Source of the DNA: Azorinus chamasolen
Lineage: Eukaryota; Mollusca; Bivalvia; Cardiida; Solecurtidae
Length of the DNA stretch: 64,000 nt
Assembly: GCA_963576725.1 (NCBI GenBank)
Contig: OY755252.1
Coordinates: 47,916,140-47,980,139 of the forward strand
Reading direction: 5' to 3'
Shown: positions 54,215-64,000 of the stretch, in pieces
Position numbering within the stretch: position 1 is the first letter of the stretch
How the letters are laid out: every line of letters starts with the position of its first letter
Made by a program: the position numbers and the translations under genes
The notes under the pieces: generated by a model
Told to the model about the DNA's origin: nothing
The model's input: only the letters and a program-made list of their open reading frames with translations
Database searches by the model: none

Positions 54215-54291
54215 TGTTGCTTGGTAGCTCAGTCGGTAGAGTGTTGGCATTGTAAGCCAGAGGCCCTGGGTTCGAGTTCCAGTCGAGTCAC
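54215..54291 (+). other. tRNA-Thr(UGU)-like sequence, SINE head or pseudogene
   Basis: A-box TAGCTCAGTCGGTAGAG, anticodon arm TTGGC-ATTGTAA-GCCAG (anticodon TGT), T arm CTGGGTTCGAGTTCCAG with B-box. D, anticodon and T arms fold, but the acceptor strands (TGTTGCT / TCGAGTC) do not pair, so it is probably a tRNA-derived SINE head. It is the best tRNA-like structure in the window. Confidence 0.55.
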
Positions 54292-54467
54292 AACTTTTTC
54301 ACCATGTTTCACTATAATCACGTGTATTATATGTAAATTATGGGAGCCCCAGGGCTCCTGTCATATCTTAATGCTTTTAGGAAAGCTTTTTAAGATTTCT
54401 ATAAAGATTAGTGCAGAATTGTGGACATGTTTTTCAGTGTATCAAAATCATTTGAAAGTAAGTGCAT

Positions 54468-54555
54468 AATAGAGTATTCTAACGAGTAATCACAACACAC
54501 AGTTTGGTGGAGAAATTTAATAAAAAATGTTTGAATTTACACATCTTGTCTGGAC
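54468..54555 (+). repeat. Family C MITE, right half
   Basis: 'agtattctaacgagtaatca' to 'tttggtggagaaattta' and 'cacatcttgtctgg'; left half absent. Confidence 0.6.
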
Positions 54556-54758
54556 TTTTTTTTATAATAAATACTGGACAAGATCGGGGTGGGAGGCATT
54601 TGAATCAGGGCAACTATACCTAATAGCTTTAGATGCTCGTTCCAAACTGTCTGGTACGTTGTTAATTATTTTGAAAGAAAAGTGGAGAAAAATACACAAA
54701 CGAATTGAATCAGATATCAAATTGAACAGACGACATATATTTGACAGTGAAATAGTTA

Positions 54759-54779
54759 AAAAAAAAAAAAAAAAAAAAA
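54759..54779 (+). repeat. Poly-A tract (about 19 As)
   Basis: Could be the tail of a retrotransposed sequence. I see no clear element upstream and no target duplication. Confidence 0.8.
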
Positions 54780-55059
54780 GACCGATACTTACGTGAAACT
54801 TATACTATCCCATATATGTCTACACTGGTTTCTTTCACACAACAAGTCCAATATAATAAAGTATGAACAGGATTATACCAGCCTTAATGTCCAATTTAAT
54901 AAATTTTTAGCAGCGTTATACCAGTCTTAATATCCAATATAATAAATTTCCATAACTCTTCCGCTGCCAAATTTTATCTTCTGCAATTTTTTGCGTCTGC
55001 TACAATTTTCATTTGTTTTTATTTTTCTTCATTGTTGTTTCAAAAACAATCTCAGTAAC

Positions 55060-55123
55060 AAACAGTTTGGATCCTGATGAGACGCCGAGTTACTCGGCGT
55101 CTCATCTGGATCCAAACTGTTTG
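55060..55123. repeat. Family E foldback, near-perfect
   Basis: 'aaacagtttggatcctgatg' and 'ctcatctggatccaaactgt' around 'gccgagttactcggc'. Only one or two mismatches in ~30-bp arms. Confidence 0.85.
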
Positions 55124-55161
55124 CATAGGTAATCACAGATGCGACATTGGCAGCGAAATAA

Positions 55162-55384
55162 TTAACCCTTTATTCCATAAGTTGGTCTTTTAACGCCTTT
55201 GAAAACACAGTAGACCCAGATGAGACGGTTCCTGTAGACTTATTAAATAACATAGATCTGATTCTGCAGTTTCTATCATGTTGAAAACAACCTGTGTTTG
55301 TATGTCATTTTAAAAAATGATTTAATTTATACATGTATTCACGATATCATTATTTCTAACGTTAAAATTCGTGGAGAGCATTAA
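55162..55384 (+). repeat. Family A MITE with deleted core
   Basis: TTAACCCTTTATTCC at 55162; only half of the palindrome is present ('gagacggttcctgtag'); TTAA at 55381. Confidence 0.65.
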
Positions 55385-55504
55385 AGATAGAAATACAAAA
55401 TCCCTTAAATACAATGAGCGTTGTGTACAACTAATGGCAAGTTATAAATCCCCAGACCAGTATACAACGTAATTCGGATATTCCTTCTTCCTGTTTTATA
55501 TAAC

Positions 55505-55690
55505 AGTAAACCCTAGATACATCGAAATTTTAGTATAGATGAATTTAGACCTTTTTAGGCAAGTGGCTTCTTAATACAGGGTGGAAGGCATGCACGGAAC
55601 CCCCAGAGTATCTTCCTGTATGACTTTAACCCTGCACTAAGCAGCCACCTGCCTTAAAGATAGATAATGGTACGTATTTGAGTGTTCGAA
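55505..55690 (+). repeat. Family B MITE
   Basis: 'acagtaaaccctagatacat', 'aggcaagtggcttcttaata', 'ctaagcagccacctgcctta'. Right end unclear. Confidence 0.65.
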
Positions 55691-56157
55691 TAGTCGAGGG
55701 TTTCTGTTGTCTTATATTTCAAAGTGCATGTATCTGCAAATCTGTCGTGCGTGTGCATGATGATATATTCCCATTAACCGTAAGCATTCTTCGTGAGGAC
55801 ATGTCCTCAAATTTATTTCTTTTTTCTTTTGGGAATTCATTAATTTCTGTTCAAAATCGAATTCAGACCTTGATGTGATCCCGGATGACCCCAAACCATG
55901 TGAACAGGTTAGCATAGATATAGCAGTGGTAGACAGAAGGTTAACAGCAGTTTAGTAGAAATGAAATACGTACAGGTAGTATATCATCTATCCAGTCAAG
56001 AGGAAGTCTTTCATGTAATTTAATGCACCATACACCAAAACCAAAGTGATGAAAACAATGTTATTCGGTTTCTCATCAGGATCAAAACTGTGGCAACCGA
56101 ATACCTAGCTTTTGAAATGAAATAGGAGAAATGCATTTTAGAACGAATAACTATATA

Positions 56158-56535
56158 GTAGAACCTGTCTTAACCCTTACAACGCTGAGTTTTCAAATGG
56201 AATATTCCAAAATTCAAATAGGTCAAGCTTATAGTGAATATTTAGGGATTTTTCTAAAGAAAAGTGTAACATGACAAACAGTGCAGACCCTGATGAGAGG
56301 GCTCCCCTAGGAGCCCTCTCATCTGGGTCTACACTGTTTGCAAAGGACATTAGTGACTCGGGTCCCGCACTGATAGGGTTAAGCGGTCGTCAAAAAGAGG
56401 TTTAATTAGGGGTCTGTAAGGCAGGTGTTCCTATAGGAGCTTTCTGCATTACGTTTGCCCTGCATTGAGCAACCACCTGCTTTCTAAGACTCCTATGTTC
56501 ATTAATCATTGGTCGTTTATGACAGATTCTACTGT
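56158..56535 (+). repeat. Family B MITE split by a nested element
   Basis: 'tagaacctgtcttaa' is separated from 'gcggtcgtcaaaaagag' by 209 bp of family F. The rest runs to 'gacagattctactgta'. Removing the insert and one TTAA restores the normal end. Confidence 0.85.
56170..56382 (+). mobile_element. Family F MITE nested with TTAA target duplication
   Basis: TTAA at 56170-56173 and 56379-56382; ends CCCTTACAACGCTGAG and CGCACTGATAGGG; core 'gagagggctcccctaggagc' mirrored. TTAA duplication with CCC/GGG termini is the piggyBac signature. Confidence 0.8.
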
Positions 56536-56744
56536 AGTTTCAAATTAAAGTAATTTATTGTTGAAGGGATAAAATTTTAGTACAAAGAGATAACAGTATG
56601 TTGTTGATATTGATGCTGGTTGAATTACACAATACATGATAATGCGAGAATGGTGCATTTACTTTGCGTTAACCTGCCGCACGCTAACAAATTGTCATCT
56701 TTTGGGTGGTACGACGAAACTTGTCGTAAGTATTGGTCTGGACT

Positions 56745-56905
56745 ACAGTAGAATCCCTCTAAACCGGACGTTCAATTTCCTATAAATATCGGTCTTGGAG
56801 ACAGATGGCAGCTTAATGCAGGATGAAAGTCGAACGGTTTTGATCCGGAGGAGACATTGAATAAACCGATGTGTCATCAGGATCCATACCGTTTACTAAG
56901 TAGCC
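56745..56905 (+). repeat. Family B MITE left half with family E insert
   Basis: 'acagtagaatccctctaaac' to 'ttaatgcaggatgaaagtcg', then 'acggttttgatccggaggag' and 'atcaggatccataccgttta' (family E). Confidence 0.65.
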
Positions 56906-57533
56906 TAACCACACCAAATACGTAATAACAGTACAAAGGAAACGAGTTAAGAAAATACAGCCTTTTTATACACCTGCAATAGTCTACAATTATTCCACCA
57001 CTAAATGACTGTCAAACAATTTATGTCCAATACACAACGCAGTTTTGATCCTAATCAAAACTAATCTAGATCAAAACTGATCAAAACTGATTGCAAAAGT
57101 TTATCACGATTTAGAAACTAAAGTCCCCGAGATAAAATCCAATAAATTTACCAAATATTAATGGTTTGGATCTAGATCATATGCTGTTACAATAGCACTT
57201 TTTCTAATCTAGTTAAAAAACCACTTAATACCGCTAAATGTATATATGGAATTTAATCTTACACTTTTTATAATGTAAACTGTACGCTGATGTCATTAAT
57301 ATTTCAGTATCTCGTGTTAATAAATAGGTTAGTTTTCCTGGAATGGCAGAAATGACCCTATCTGTTTAACGGAGGAAAGCTTTCCGTAAGAAAGAACTAT
57401 TTTAATTTGTTTTAATTTGCTATTGTAACCATGTTACTTGCACAATATTGAAATAAAAGTATCTATCTATCTAACAAACAATTCGCCCTCCTCTACAAAA
57501 ATAGCAATAAAAGAAAGTACTGTTGAACGGCTA
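56906..57533. other. Non-coding stretch
   Basis: Short 'atcaaaactgatc' direct repeats at 57050-57100. No gene seen. Confidence 0.4.
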
Positions 57534-57786
57534 TTAACCCCCCCCCCCCCCCCCCATGTAAACGGGTTTTAACGCATTGCATATGTAGTAGACCCAGATA
57601 AATCAGCTCCTTGAATAGTCGTACATCTGATCAAGGTCTTCTCTATTTGCTTATGAAATTATCATAGACTCGACTCTAGTTTCTACCAGTACCAAAATAA
57701 CCCTGTCATTATAAAAAAAAATTCAGCTAATAACTATTCATGTTGTCACTATTTCTTACGTGAATATTCAACAGGGAAAGGATTAA
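57534..57786 (+). repeat. Family A MITE with C run
   Basis: TTAA at 57534 and 57783. The CCC of the terminus has grown to a run of about 18 C. Confidence 0.75.
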
Positions 57787-58630
57787 TTCAATAAAACCTT
57801 AAGCACAATCCAATCTGTTTAGAATAAACGAGCCCCGGAAGAGCACCTTCAGTACTTTGAGTTCTGTTCTATTTTTAGGTTAATGTTCTACCAGTCGTTG
57901 AACTGACTAACGTTCTATTCAATGTTGTATACCATAATGATCACTTATGGTCATTTAAAGCAGCAAGTCAATTTATCAAGGACAATCCGATCACAGTTTG
58001 GTTAGAAACATAATGCACGAAGTATTCAACAACAATTGGCATTAAATTTATTTATTTCTGTTTCGAAACTGAGCAAAATATTTGTTGTCGGTTCCGTTGA
58101 AATGACATCGATATCGTGACTGACTTCAAGTCGATAATAAACATTTATTTATTCATCGTGATATGTAGGATTTTTGCTCTTAAGTGGGCCAAACATTAAA
58201 AACACAAATATACGTTATTTCTTAAAACTAGCTTTAAATCAGCATTAAACCAAAATGAAATACATTGGAATTTGCATTTATCTTCCGCAACGTTTTAGTC
58301 ATCGTACATCGGCTGTTACGTTGATAATCATTCCGGAGCAGTACTAAAGTTTTTATTAGTCCTGACCATAGGACACATTAGGAGTAATCATTTTATAATA
58401 TTTTTATTTTCAAAATACAAACAATTCAACAGCGATTAAAAACTGTCGACATTTTACCAACTATATAAAATTGTATTGTTGCCATGCATACTATTATTAC
58501 ACTTATAAAAAATTACATTTTAACAATATTCTCAAAATTCTTAATAAATCAGCCCTCCTACCAGTTAAATTCCACCGAAAGCGTTCCATATGTCGCGAGA
58601 GCTTCGTGCACTCGTGCCGATAAATGTAAT
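57787..58630. other. AT-rich stretch before the 25-bp satellite
   Basis: No gene or repeat recognised. Confidence 0.4.
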
Positions 58631-61600
58631 GATCAACAATGCCGTGTACTATATATAGGAGCAAGTCGTGCACCATATATATATAAGACCAATGTAGTAT
58701 AATATATACAGGATTAATGCAGCATTCAATACATTGGAGCAAAGCAATTCACTGAATTAGTGTAATGATAAAAAGAATGTCCTATAAGTATATAGAATCA
58801 ACGTAGTGTATACCGTACAGAAGCAAACGGGATATTATGTATTGGAGCAATGAAGTGTACTGTGTACAGGATCAATGCAGTGTACCATATATAGGAGTAA
58901 TGCAGTGAACTATGTATTGGAGCAATACAGTGCCCTATATATAGGAGTCATGTGATACTATAAATAGAAGTAATACAATGTACTATATATAGGAGAAATG
59001 AAGTGTAATATATATATATATAGGAACAATGCAGTTAACTATATATAGGAGTAATGCAGTACACTATGTATATGAGCAATGCAGTGTGCTATGTATAAGA
59101 GTAATGAAGTGTGCTATGTATAGGAGTAATGCAGTGTGCTATGTATATGAGTAATGCAATGTACTATGTATAGGAGTAATGCAGTGTGCTATGTATATGA
59201 GTAATGCAATGTACTATGTATAGGAGTAATGCAGTGTGCTATATATAAGAGTAATACAGTGTGCTATATATAGGAGTAATGCAGTGCACTATGTATAAGA
59301 GTAACACTATGTATATGAGTAATGCAGTGTACTATGTATAGGAGTAATGCAGTGTACTATATATAAGAGTAATGCAGTGTACTATGTATAGGAGTAATGC
59401 AGTGTACTATGTATAGGAGTAATGCAGTGTACTATGTATAGGAGTAATGCAGTGCATTATGTATAGGAGTAGGGTAGTGTACATGTATATGAGTAATGCA
59501 GTGTACTATGTATTGGAGTAATGCGGCGTGCTGTATATAGGCGTAATGCAGTGTACTATGTATAGGAGTAATGCAGTGTATTATGTATATGAGTAGTACG
59601 ATGCACTATGTATAGGAGTAATTCAGTGTACTATGTATAGGAGTAATGCAGGTTACTATGTATAGGTGTAATGCAGTGTGCTATGTATAGGAGTAATGCA
59701 GTGAATTATGTATAGGAGTAATGTAATGTACTATGTATAGGAGTAATAAAGTGTACAATGTATAGCAATGCAATGTACTATATAAAGGTAATGATCAACA
59801 ATGTAATGTACTATGTATAGGAGTAATGCAGTGCACTATGTATAGGAGTAATGCATTGTGCTATATATAGGAGTAATCCAGTGCACTATGTATATGAGCA
59901 ATGCAGTGTACTATATATAGGAGCAATGTAGTGCACTATGTTTTGGAGTAATGCAGTGTACTATGTATAGGAGTAATGCAGTGTACAATGTATAGCAATG
60001 CAATGTACTATATAAAGGTAATTATCAACAATGTAATGTACTATGTATAGGAGTAATGCAGTGCACTATGTATAGGAGTAATGCAGTGTGCTATATATAG
60101 GAGTAATGCAGTGCACTATGTATAGGAGCAATGCAGTGTACTATATATAGGAGCAATCCAGTGTTCTGTGTATAGGAGTAATGCAGTGTTCTATGTATAT
60201 GAGCAATGCAGTGCACTATATATAGGAGTTATGCCGTGTACTATGTATAGGAGCAATACAATGTACTATGTTTAGGAATCATGCGGTGTACTTGGTATAA
60301 GAGTAATGCAGTGCACTATATGTAGTATTGTTACAATGTACTATGTTTTATGAGCAATGCACTGTACTATGTAGAGGAGTAATGCAGTGTAATATATATA
60401 GTAGCAATGTAGTGTACTATATATAGCAGCAAGGCAGTGTACTATGTATTGGAGTAATGCGGTTACTGTGTATAGAAGTAATACAGTGCACTATGTATAG
60501 GAGCAAGGCAGTGTACTATATTTAGGAGCAATGCACTGTATTATGCATAAGTGTATGCAGTGCACTATATATAGTAGTAATGTAGCGTACTCTATATAAG
60601 AGCAATGCAGTGTAATATGTGTAGGGCATAATGCAGTGCACTATGTTTTGGAGTAATGCAGCGTACTATGTATAGGAGTAATGCAGTGTACAATGTATAG
60701 CAATGCAATGTACTATATAAAGGTAATGATCAACAATGTAATGTACTATGTATAGGAGTAATGCAGTACACTATGTATAGGAGTAATGCAGTGCACTATG
60801 TATAGGCGTAGTGCAGTGTACTACATATAGGAGCAATGCAGTGTACTATGTATAGGAGCAACGCAGTGTACTATGCATAGGAGCAATGTTGTGTACTATA
60901 TATAGGAGTATTGCAGTGTACTATGTATAGGAGTAATGCAGTGTACTGTGTATAAGAGCAATGTGTTTTATATATAGAAGCAATGCAGAGTACTATGTAT
61001 AGGAGTAATGCAGTGCACTATATATAGGACTAATGCAGTGCAAAAATTAAAGGAATAATGCAGTGCACTAAATATACGAGTAATGCAGCGTACTATATAT
61101 ATAAGAGTAATGCATTGTACTATGTATAGTTGAAATGTAGTGCACTATCTATGGGAGTAATGCAGTGTAATGTGTATAAGAGCAATGTAGTGTTTTATAT
61201 ATAGAAGCAATGCAGCGTACTATGTATAGGAGTAATGCAGTGCACTATATATAGGACTAATGCAGTGCAAAATATAAAGGAGTAATGCAGTGCACTGTAT
61301 ATAGGACTAATGCAGTGCAAAATGTAAAGGAGTAATGCAGTGTACTATGTATAGGAGCAATGCAATGTACAATGTATAGGATAATGCAGTTTTCTATGTA
61401 TAGGAGCAGTCCAATGCATTATATATAGGATTTATACATTGTACTTTATATAGGAACAGTGTTGAGTATTATTTATATATGAAATTGATGCACAATGGTT
61501 ATGAGTAATGTTGTGCACTATAATAGGAGCGATCCAGTGCATTATGGTTACGAGCAATGCAATGCACTATATTTAGCAGGCAATCCAGTGCATTATGGTT

Positions 61601-61850
61601 AGGAGCAATGCTGTGCACTATATTTAGCAAGCCAGTGAATTATGGTTAGGAGCAATGCAATGCACTATATTTAGGAGCAACCCAGTGTACTAGGTATAGG
61701 AGCAATGCAATGCACTATATTTAGCAAACCAGTGCATTATGGTTAGGAGCAATGCAATGCACTATATTTAGGAGCAATCCAGTGTACTAGGTATAGGAGC
61801 AATATAGCGCACCATATATAGGAGCAATGCGGTATACAATGTATTGGAGG
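58630..61850 (+). repeat. 25-bp satellite (about 125 units, 3.2 kb)
   Basis: Unit built on 'aatgcagtgtactatgtata' plus 'ggagt'. Units vary (cactatgtat, tatatatagg). A composite marker with 'caatgtatagcaatgcaatg' and 'taatgatcaacaatgtaatg' recurs near 59750, 59990 and 60695, showing higher-order duplication. A seed-like 'taatgatcaacaatg' lies at 58628 at the left border, and units decay toward both edges. Confidence 0.93.
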
Positions 61851-61989
61851 TTGGATTGTTAAGAATTACGCAATTTCGCGCATTCACACCCATTCAAAGG
61901 GCCAATACCTCTGCTATACGAAGTACCTAGATCACTGAGTGACCTCCCCTGTCATTGTAATGTCCATACGTATAGAATAAATAAAGCAA

Positions 61990-62040
61990 TGGCTCATTTT
62001 CTCTATGTCGCAAAAAGGGACACATAGAGCCAAAATGCCC
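61990..62040. repeat. Short foldback
   Basis: 'ggctcattttctctatgt' and 'acatagagccaaaatgcc' pair imperfectly around 'cgcaaaaaggg'. Confidence 0.5.
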
Positions 62041-62215
62041 TTGACATCCTCTATTGATGGGACACATGCGACTCACTTACAACTATTGTCTAGTTTAAAC
62101 CGTAGATGGAAAAGTTCGGAGGTTAGACTCAGGAGGTATACCTCAGTCAAGTATTTATCGATTTCGAACTCAGTCCCAATTCCAACGCTGTATAATAAGA
62201 CTCTGTTCATGCATA

Positions 62216-62390
62216 TTGTTCACCCTTTACTCCATAAATATGCCTATCTGCGTCTTTGCAAACAGAGTAGACCCAGATCAAACGGCTCCTATAACAGCCG
62301 TCTGATCAGGGTCTGCCCTGTTTGCTTATAGAATACTGATCACTGATACATTATTGTCTGACGAGCTGCAACTATCTGGACTGTTTCAAG
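62216..62390 (+). repeat. Family A MITE, right end missing
   Basis: 'ttcaccctttactccataaa', core 'acggctcctataacagccgt', 'gggtctgccctgtttgctta'. Confidence 0.7.
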
Positions 62391-62625
62391 CAGTGTAGAC
62401 CCTGGTCATAATCATAACATTGTGCTAAGAGTTACATCGGCTATTCTGATCTGGTAGCCTTTGACGCAGGACTGTTGTTCATCAGTGGCGACATATGAAG
62501 ATCCACACCGTGAAAAGGTATGTAGGCATCAGCTGATCTGTATATACAATAGTCATGTACACTGTCTTGTAGTCAACAGTATGAATACAGTCAAACAGTA
62601 AATCGTTTTAAAACCACCTGATTGC

Positions 62626-62765
62626 TTAACTCATTTCCTCCTACTGACGCCTTTTGGCGCCTCTGTAAAAGTCATTTTAAACCGTTGTGATAAATAGAGC
62701 ATTTGCTCCACATGAGCAAATGCTTTATTTATCACAATTGTCTAATCAAAGTACTGATAGTACTG
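62626..62765 (+). repeat. Family D MITE, right half missing
   Basis: TTAACTCATTTCC at 62626, 'gacgccttttggcgcctctg', core 'gagcatttgctccacatgag' and mirror; stops after 'atcacaattgtc'. Confidence 0.7.
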
Positions 62766-62803
62766 AAAGTGTCTGTGTTTTTGGAAAGAAAAAGTGTTGA
62801 ATA

Positions 62804-62957
62804 CAGTAGAACCTCTCTAAACCGGACAAAAATAAACATTAAGGATGGGCGTTAACGACTGCTGTATGCTGAAAATTTCCGTATCGTTGTCAGCCTGCAT
62901 CAAGCAGCCACCTGTTATGTTTATTTTCTGTTCGATCTAGAGAGGTACTACTGTATT
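62804..62957 (+). repeat. Family B MITE
   Basis: 'acagtagaacctctctaaac' and 'tctagagaggtactactgta'; internal core mostly deleted. Confidence 0.75.
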
Positions 62958-63510
62958 TGGGTGGTTTGTTTGCGAGTTATTTTTTATGTTCCCAGATGTT
63001 GAAATCTTATCTGAAGGTAGTTGGTGTTTTGCATGATTTATGTAAATATTTCAAACGCAATTTCCAAATCTGAAGTACAACACATTCAAGGCATAAGTCG
63101 ATCAGTGTCAAGAAATATTGATCTTCCGAAAAACATTATATAAATATATTGATGTAAATATATACAAAAATAAGTTTGGAATTAGTTAAATATTGGAATC
63201 TAACAAACATTACAAGTAGATAATCAAGAATGTTTGTATTGTTTTACATGCTATAATGGTATACTCAGATCTTTTGAACAACTTCAGATCATCTGAAATT
63301 GTTCATAGATTTTGAAATGGGAGGAAAACAAAGAGTACATGTAAATATATTCCTGATGGAAATTTTATTGTAGACAATGGCAAGAAAAAGTACAAAACAG
63401 CAAATAAACATATATTGCAAGTAAAGCATCTGTTTGAATGTAATAAAAAATGTAATCAAATGTTAAATCGAAACATGGTTGTATTTCCACTTTTACCCGA
63501 TTTTTGTAAA
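62958..63510. other. AT-rich stretch
   Basis: Nothing recognised; no open frame of note. Confidence 0.4.
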
Positions 63511-63662
63511 ACCTCTGTTGAACAGCCATTCAGATGTTAATTGACAATTCCTTATGATAGGTAGAACTTGAATGCAAATTGACAACCTTTTCCGTTGCAT
63601 TAGGCTGTCACTGTAATCATAGGTCATCATGGTTAAAAACAAGTGGCTGTTCAATAAAGGTT
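63511..63662. repeat. MITE-like element with 'acctctgttgaacagcca' ends
   Basis: 152 bp with imperfect terminal inverted repeats: 'acctctgttgaacagccatt' and 'agtggctgttcaataaaggt'. Single copy in the window, unrelated to families A-G. Confidence 0.55.
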
Positions 63663-64000
63663 ATTGAAACATTAAATGGAATCATGAATAGTAACTCTTA
63701 CATCTAAACTAAATAGCTACACTACATATGATACAGAAACATTGACAGGCAAACCATATTTCAATTATAATGTTCAGATATGCTATAGTTTTCAACTTTA
63801 AAGTGGAAGTCCCTACAATGATCGCATATTTTCAAGAATAGCATAACACTTGGTATTTGTTATGCTCTATCATTATTATGAAGGTTCCCAATTTGAACTT
63901 ATTTCGAAAAATGCCCCTGTAATACAAATAAACCGATTTCATGAATACTGATCATTTTTGTTCTACAAGACAATATTATCGGCCTTTTCCGTTAAGTTTT
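63663..64000. other. AT-rich stretch to window end
   Basis: No feature seen. Confidence 0.4.

Noticed and set aside
54215..54291. Functional tRNA-Thr gene
   Set aside because: Internal arms and promoter boxes are present but the acceptor stem does not pair and no terminator T run of the right kind follows closely; kept only as tRNA-like.

Overview
The window is animal nuclear DNA, most likely from a bivalve mollusc. It is AT-rich (roughly two thirds by eye), its genes have GT-AG introns, and it lacks long open frames. It is packed with small foldback DNA elements, Penelope-like, mariner and LINE relics, and two 'microsatellite plus ~160-bp core repeat' elements of the type described in oysters and clams (pearl/CvE/DTC84-like). 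The species call is an inference; no ribosomal or mitochondrial marker is present.

Two protein-coding genes can be rebuilt from splice sites with consistent phases. (1) On the + strand, 19450-24862 holds a four-exon gene for a predicted 186-residue secreted protein: signal peptide, short Cys-bearing segment, and a Pro/Thr/Ser-rich tail with PVL-x-P-x-x-D-x-GY repeats. A TATA box precedes it and an AATAAA follows it. (2) On the - strand, 49174-33185 holds a five-exon gene for a predicted 661-residue CABIT + proline/tyrosine-rich linker + SAM protein of the GAREM (GRB2-associated regulator of MAPK) type. The linker is internally duplicated and carries YxN and YEEI motifs. The two genes converge on an ~8-kb interval (25.1-33.1 kb) with palindromes and a cluster of TGACGTCA sites.

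Layout: 0-5.8 kb, transposase relic, 35-bp satellite, ATC/GAT microsatellites, LTR remnant with a primer-binding-site-like sequence. 5.8-9.2 kb, no ORF, but a motif TAATYTACGRGRCA recurs nine times. 10.2-12.7 kb, two 5'-truncated Penelope-like elements head to head. 13.5-14.0 kb, mariner relic. 14-19 kb, MITEs. 19.4-25.1 kb, secreted-protein gene. 25-33 kb, intergenic MITEs and palindromes. 33-49 kb, GAREM-like gene whose introns hold two ~160-bp-core elements, a LINE fragment and two satellites. 49.8-54.1 kb, four consecutive satellites (19, 37, 38 and 52 bp). 54-58 kb, tRNA-like sequence and nested MITEs. 58.6-61.9 kb, 25-bp satellite. 62-64 kb, MITEs and AT-rich sequence.

The small elements fall into families labelled A-G here. 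A, D and F carry TTAA...CCC/GGG...TTAA ends (piggyBac-like), and one F copy sits inside a B copy with a TTAA duplication, which supports the mechanism. The most unusual theme is the birth of satellites from MITE ends: at 50784-51753 two subterminal blocks of one A element have become 37-bp and 38-bp arrays, and at 37398-37685 the end of a B element has become a 41-bp array.
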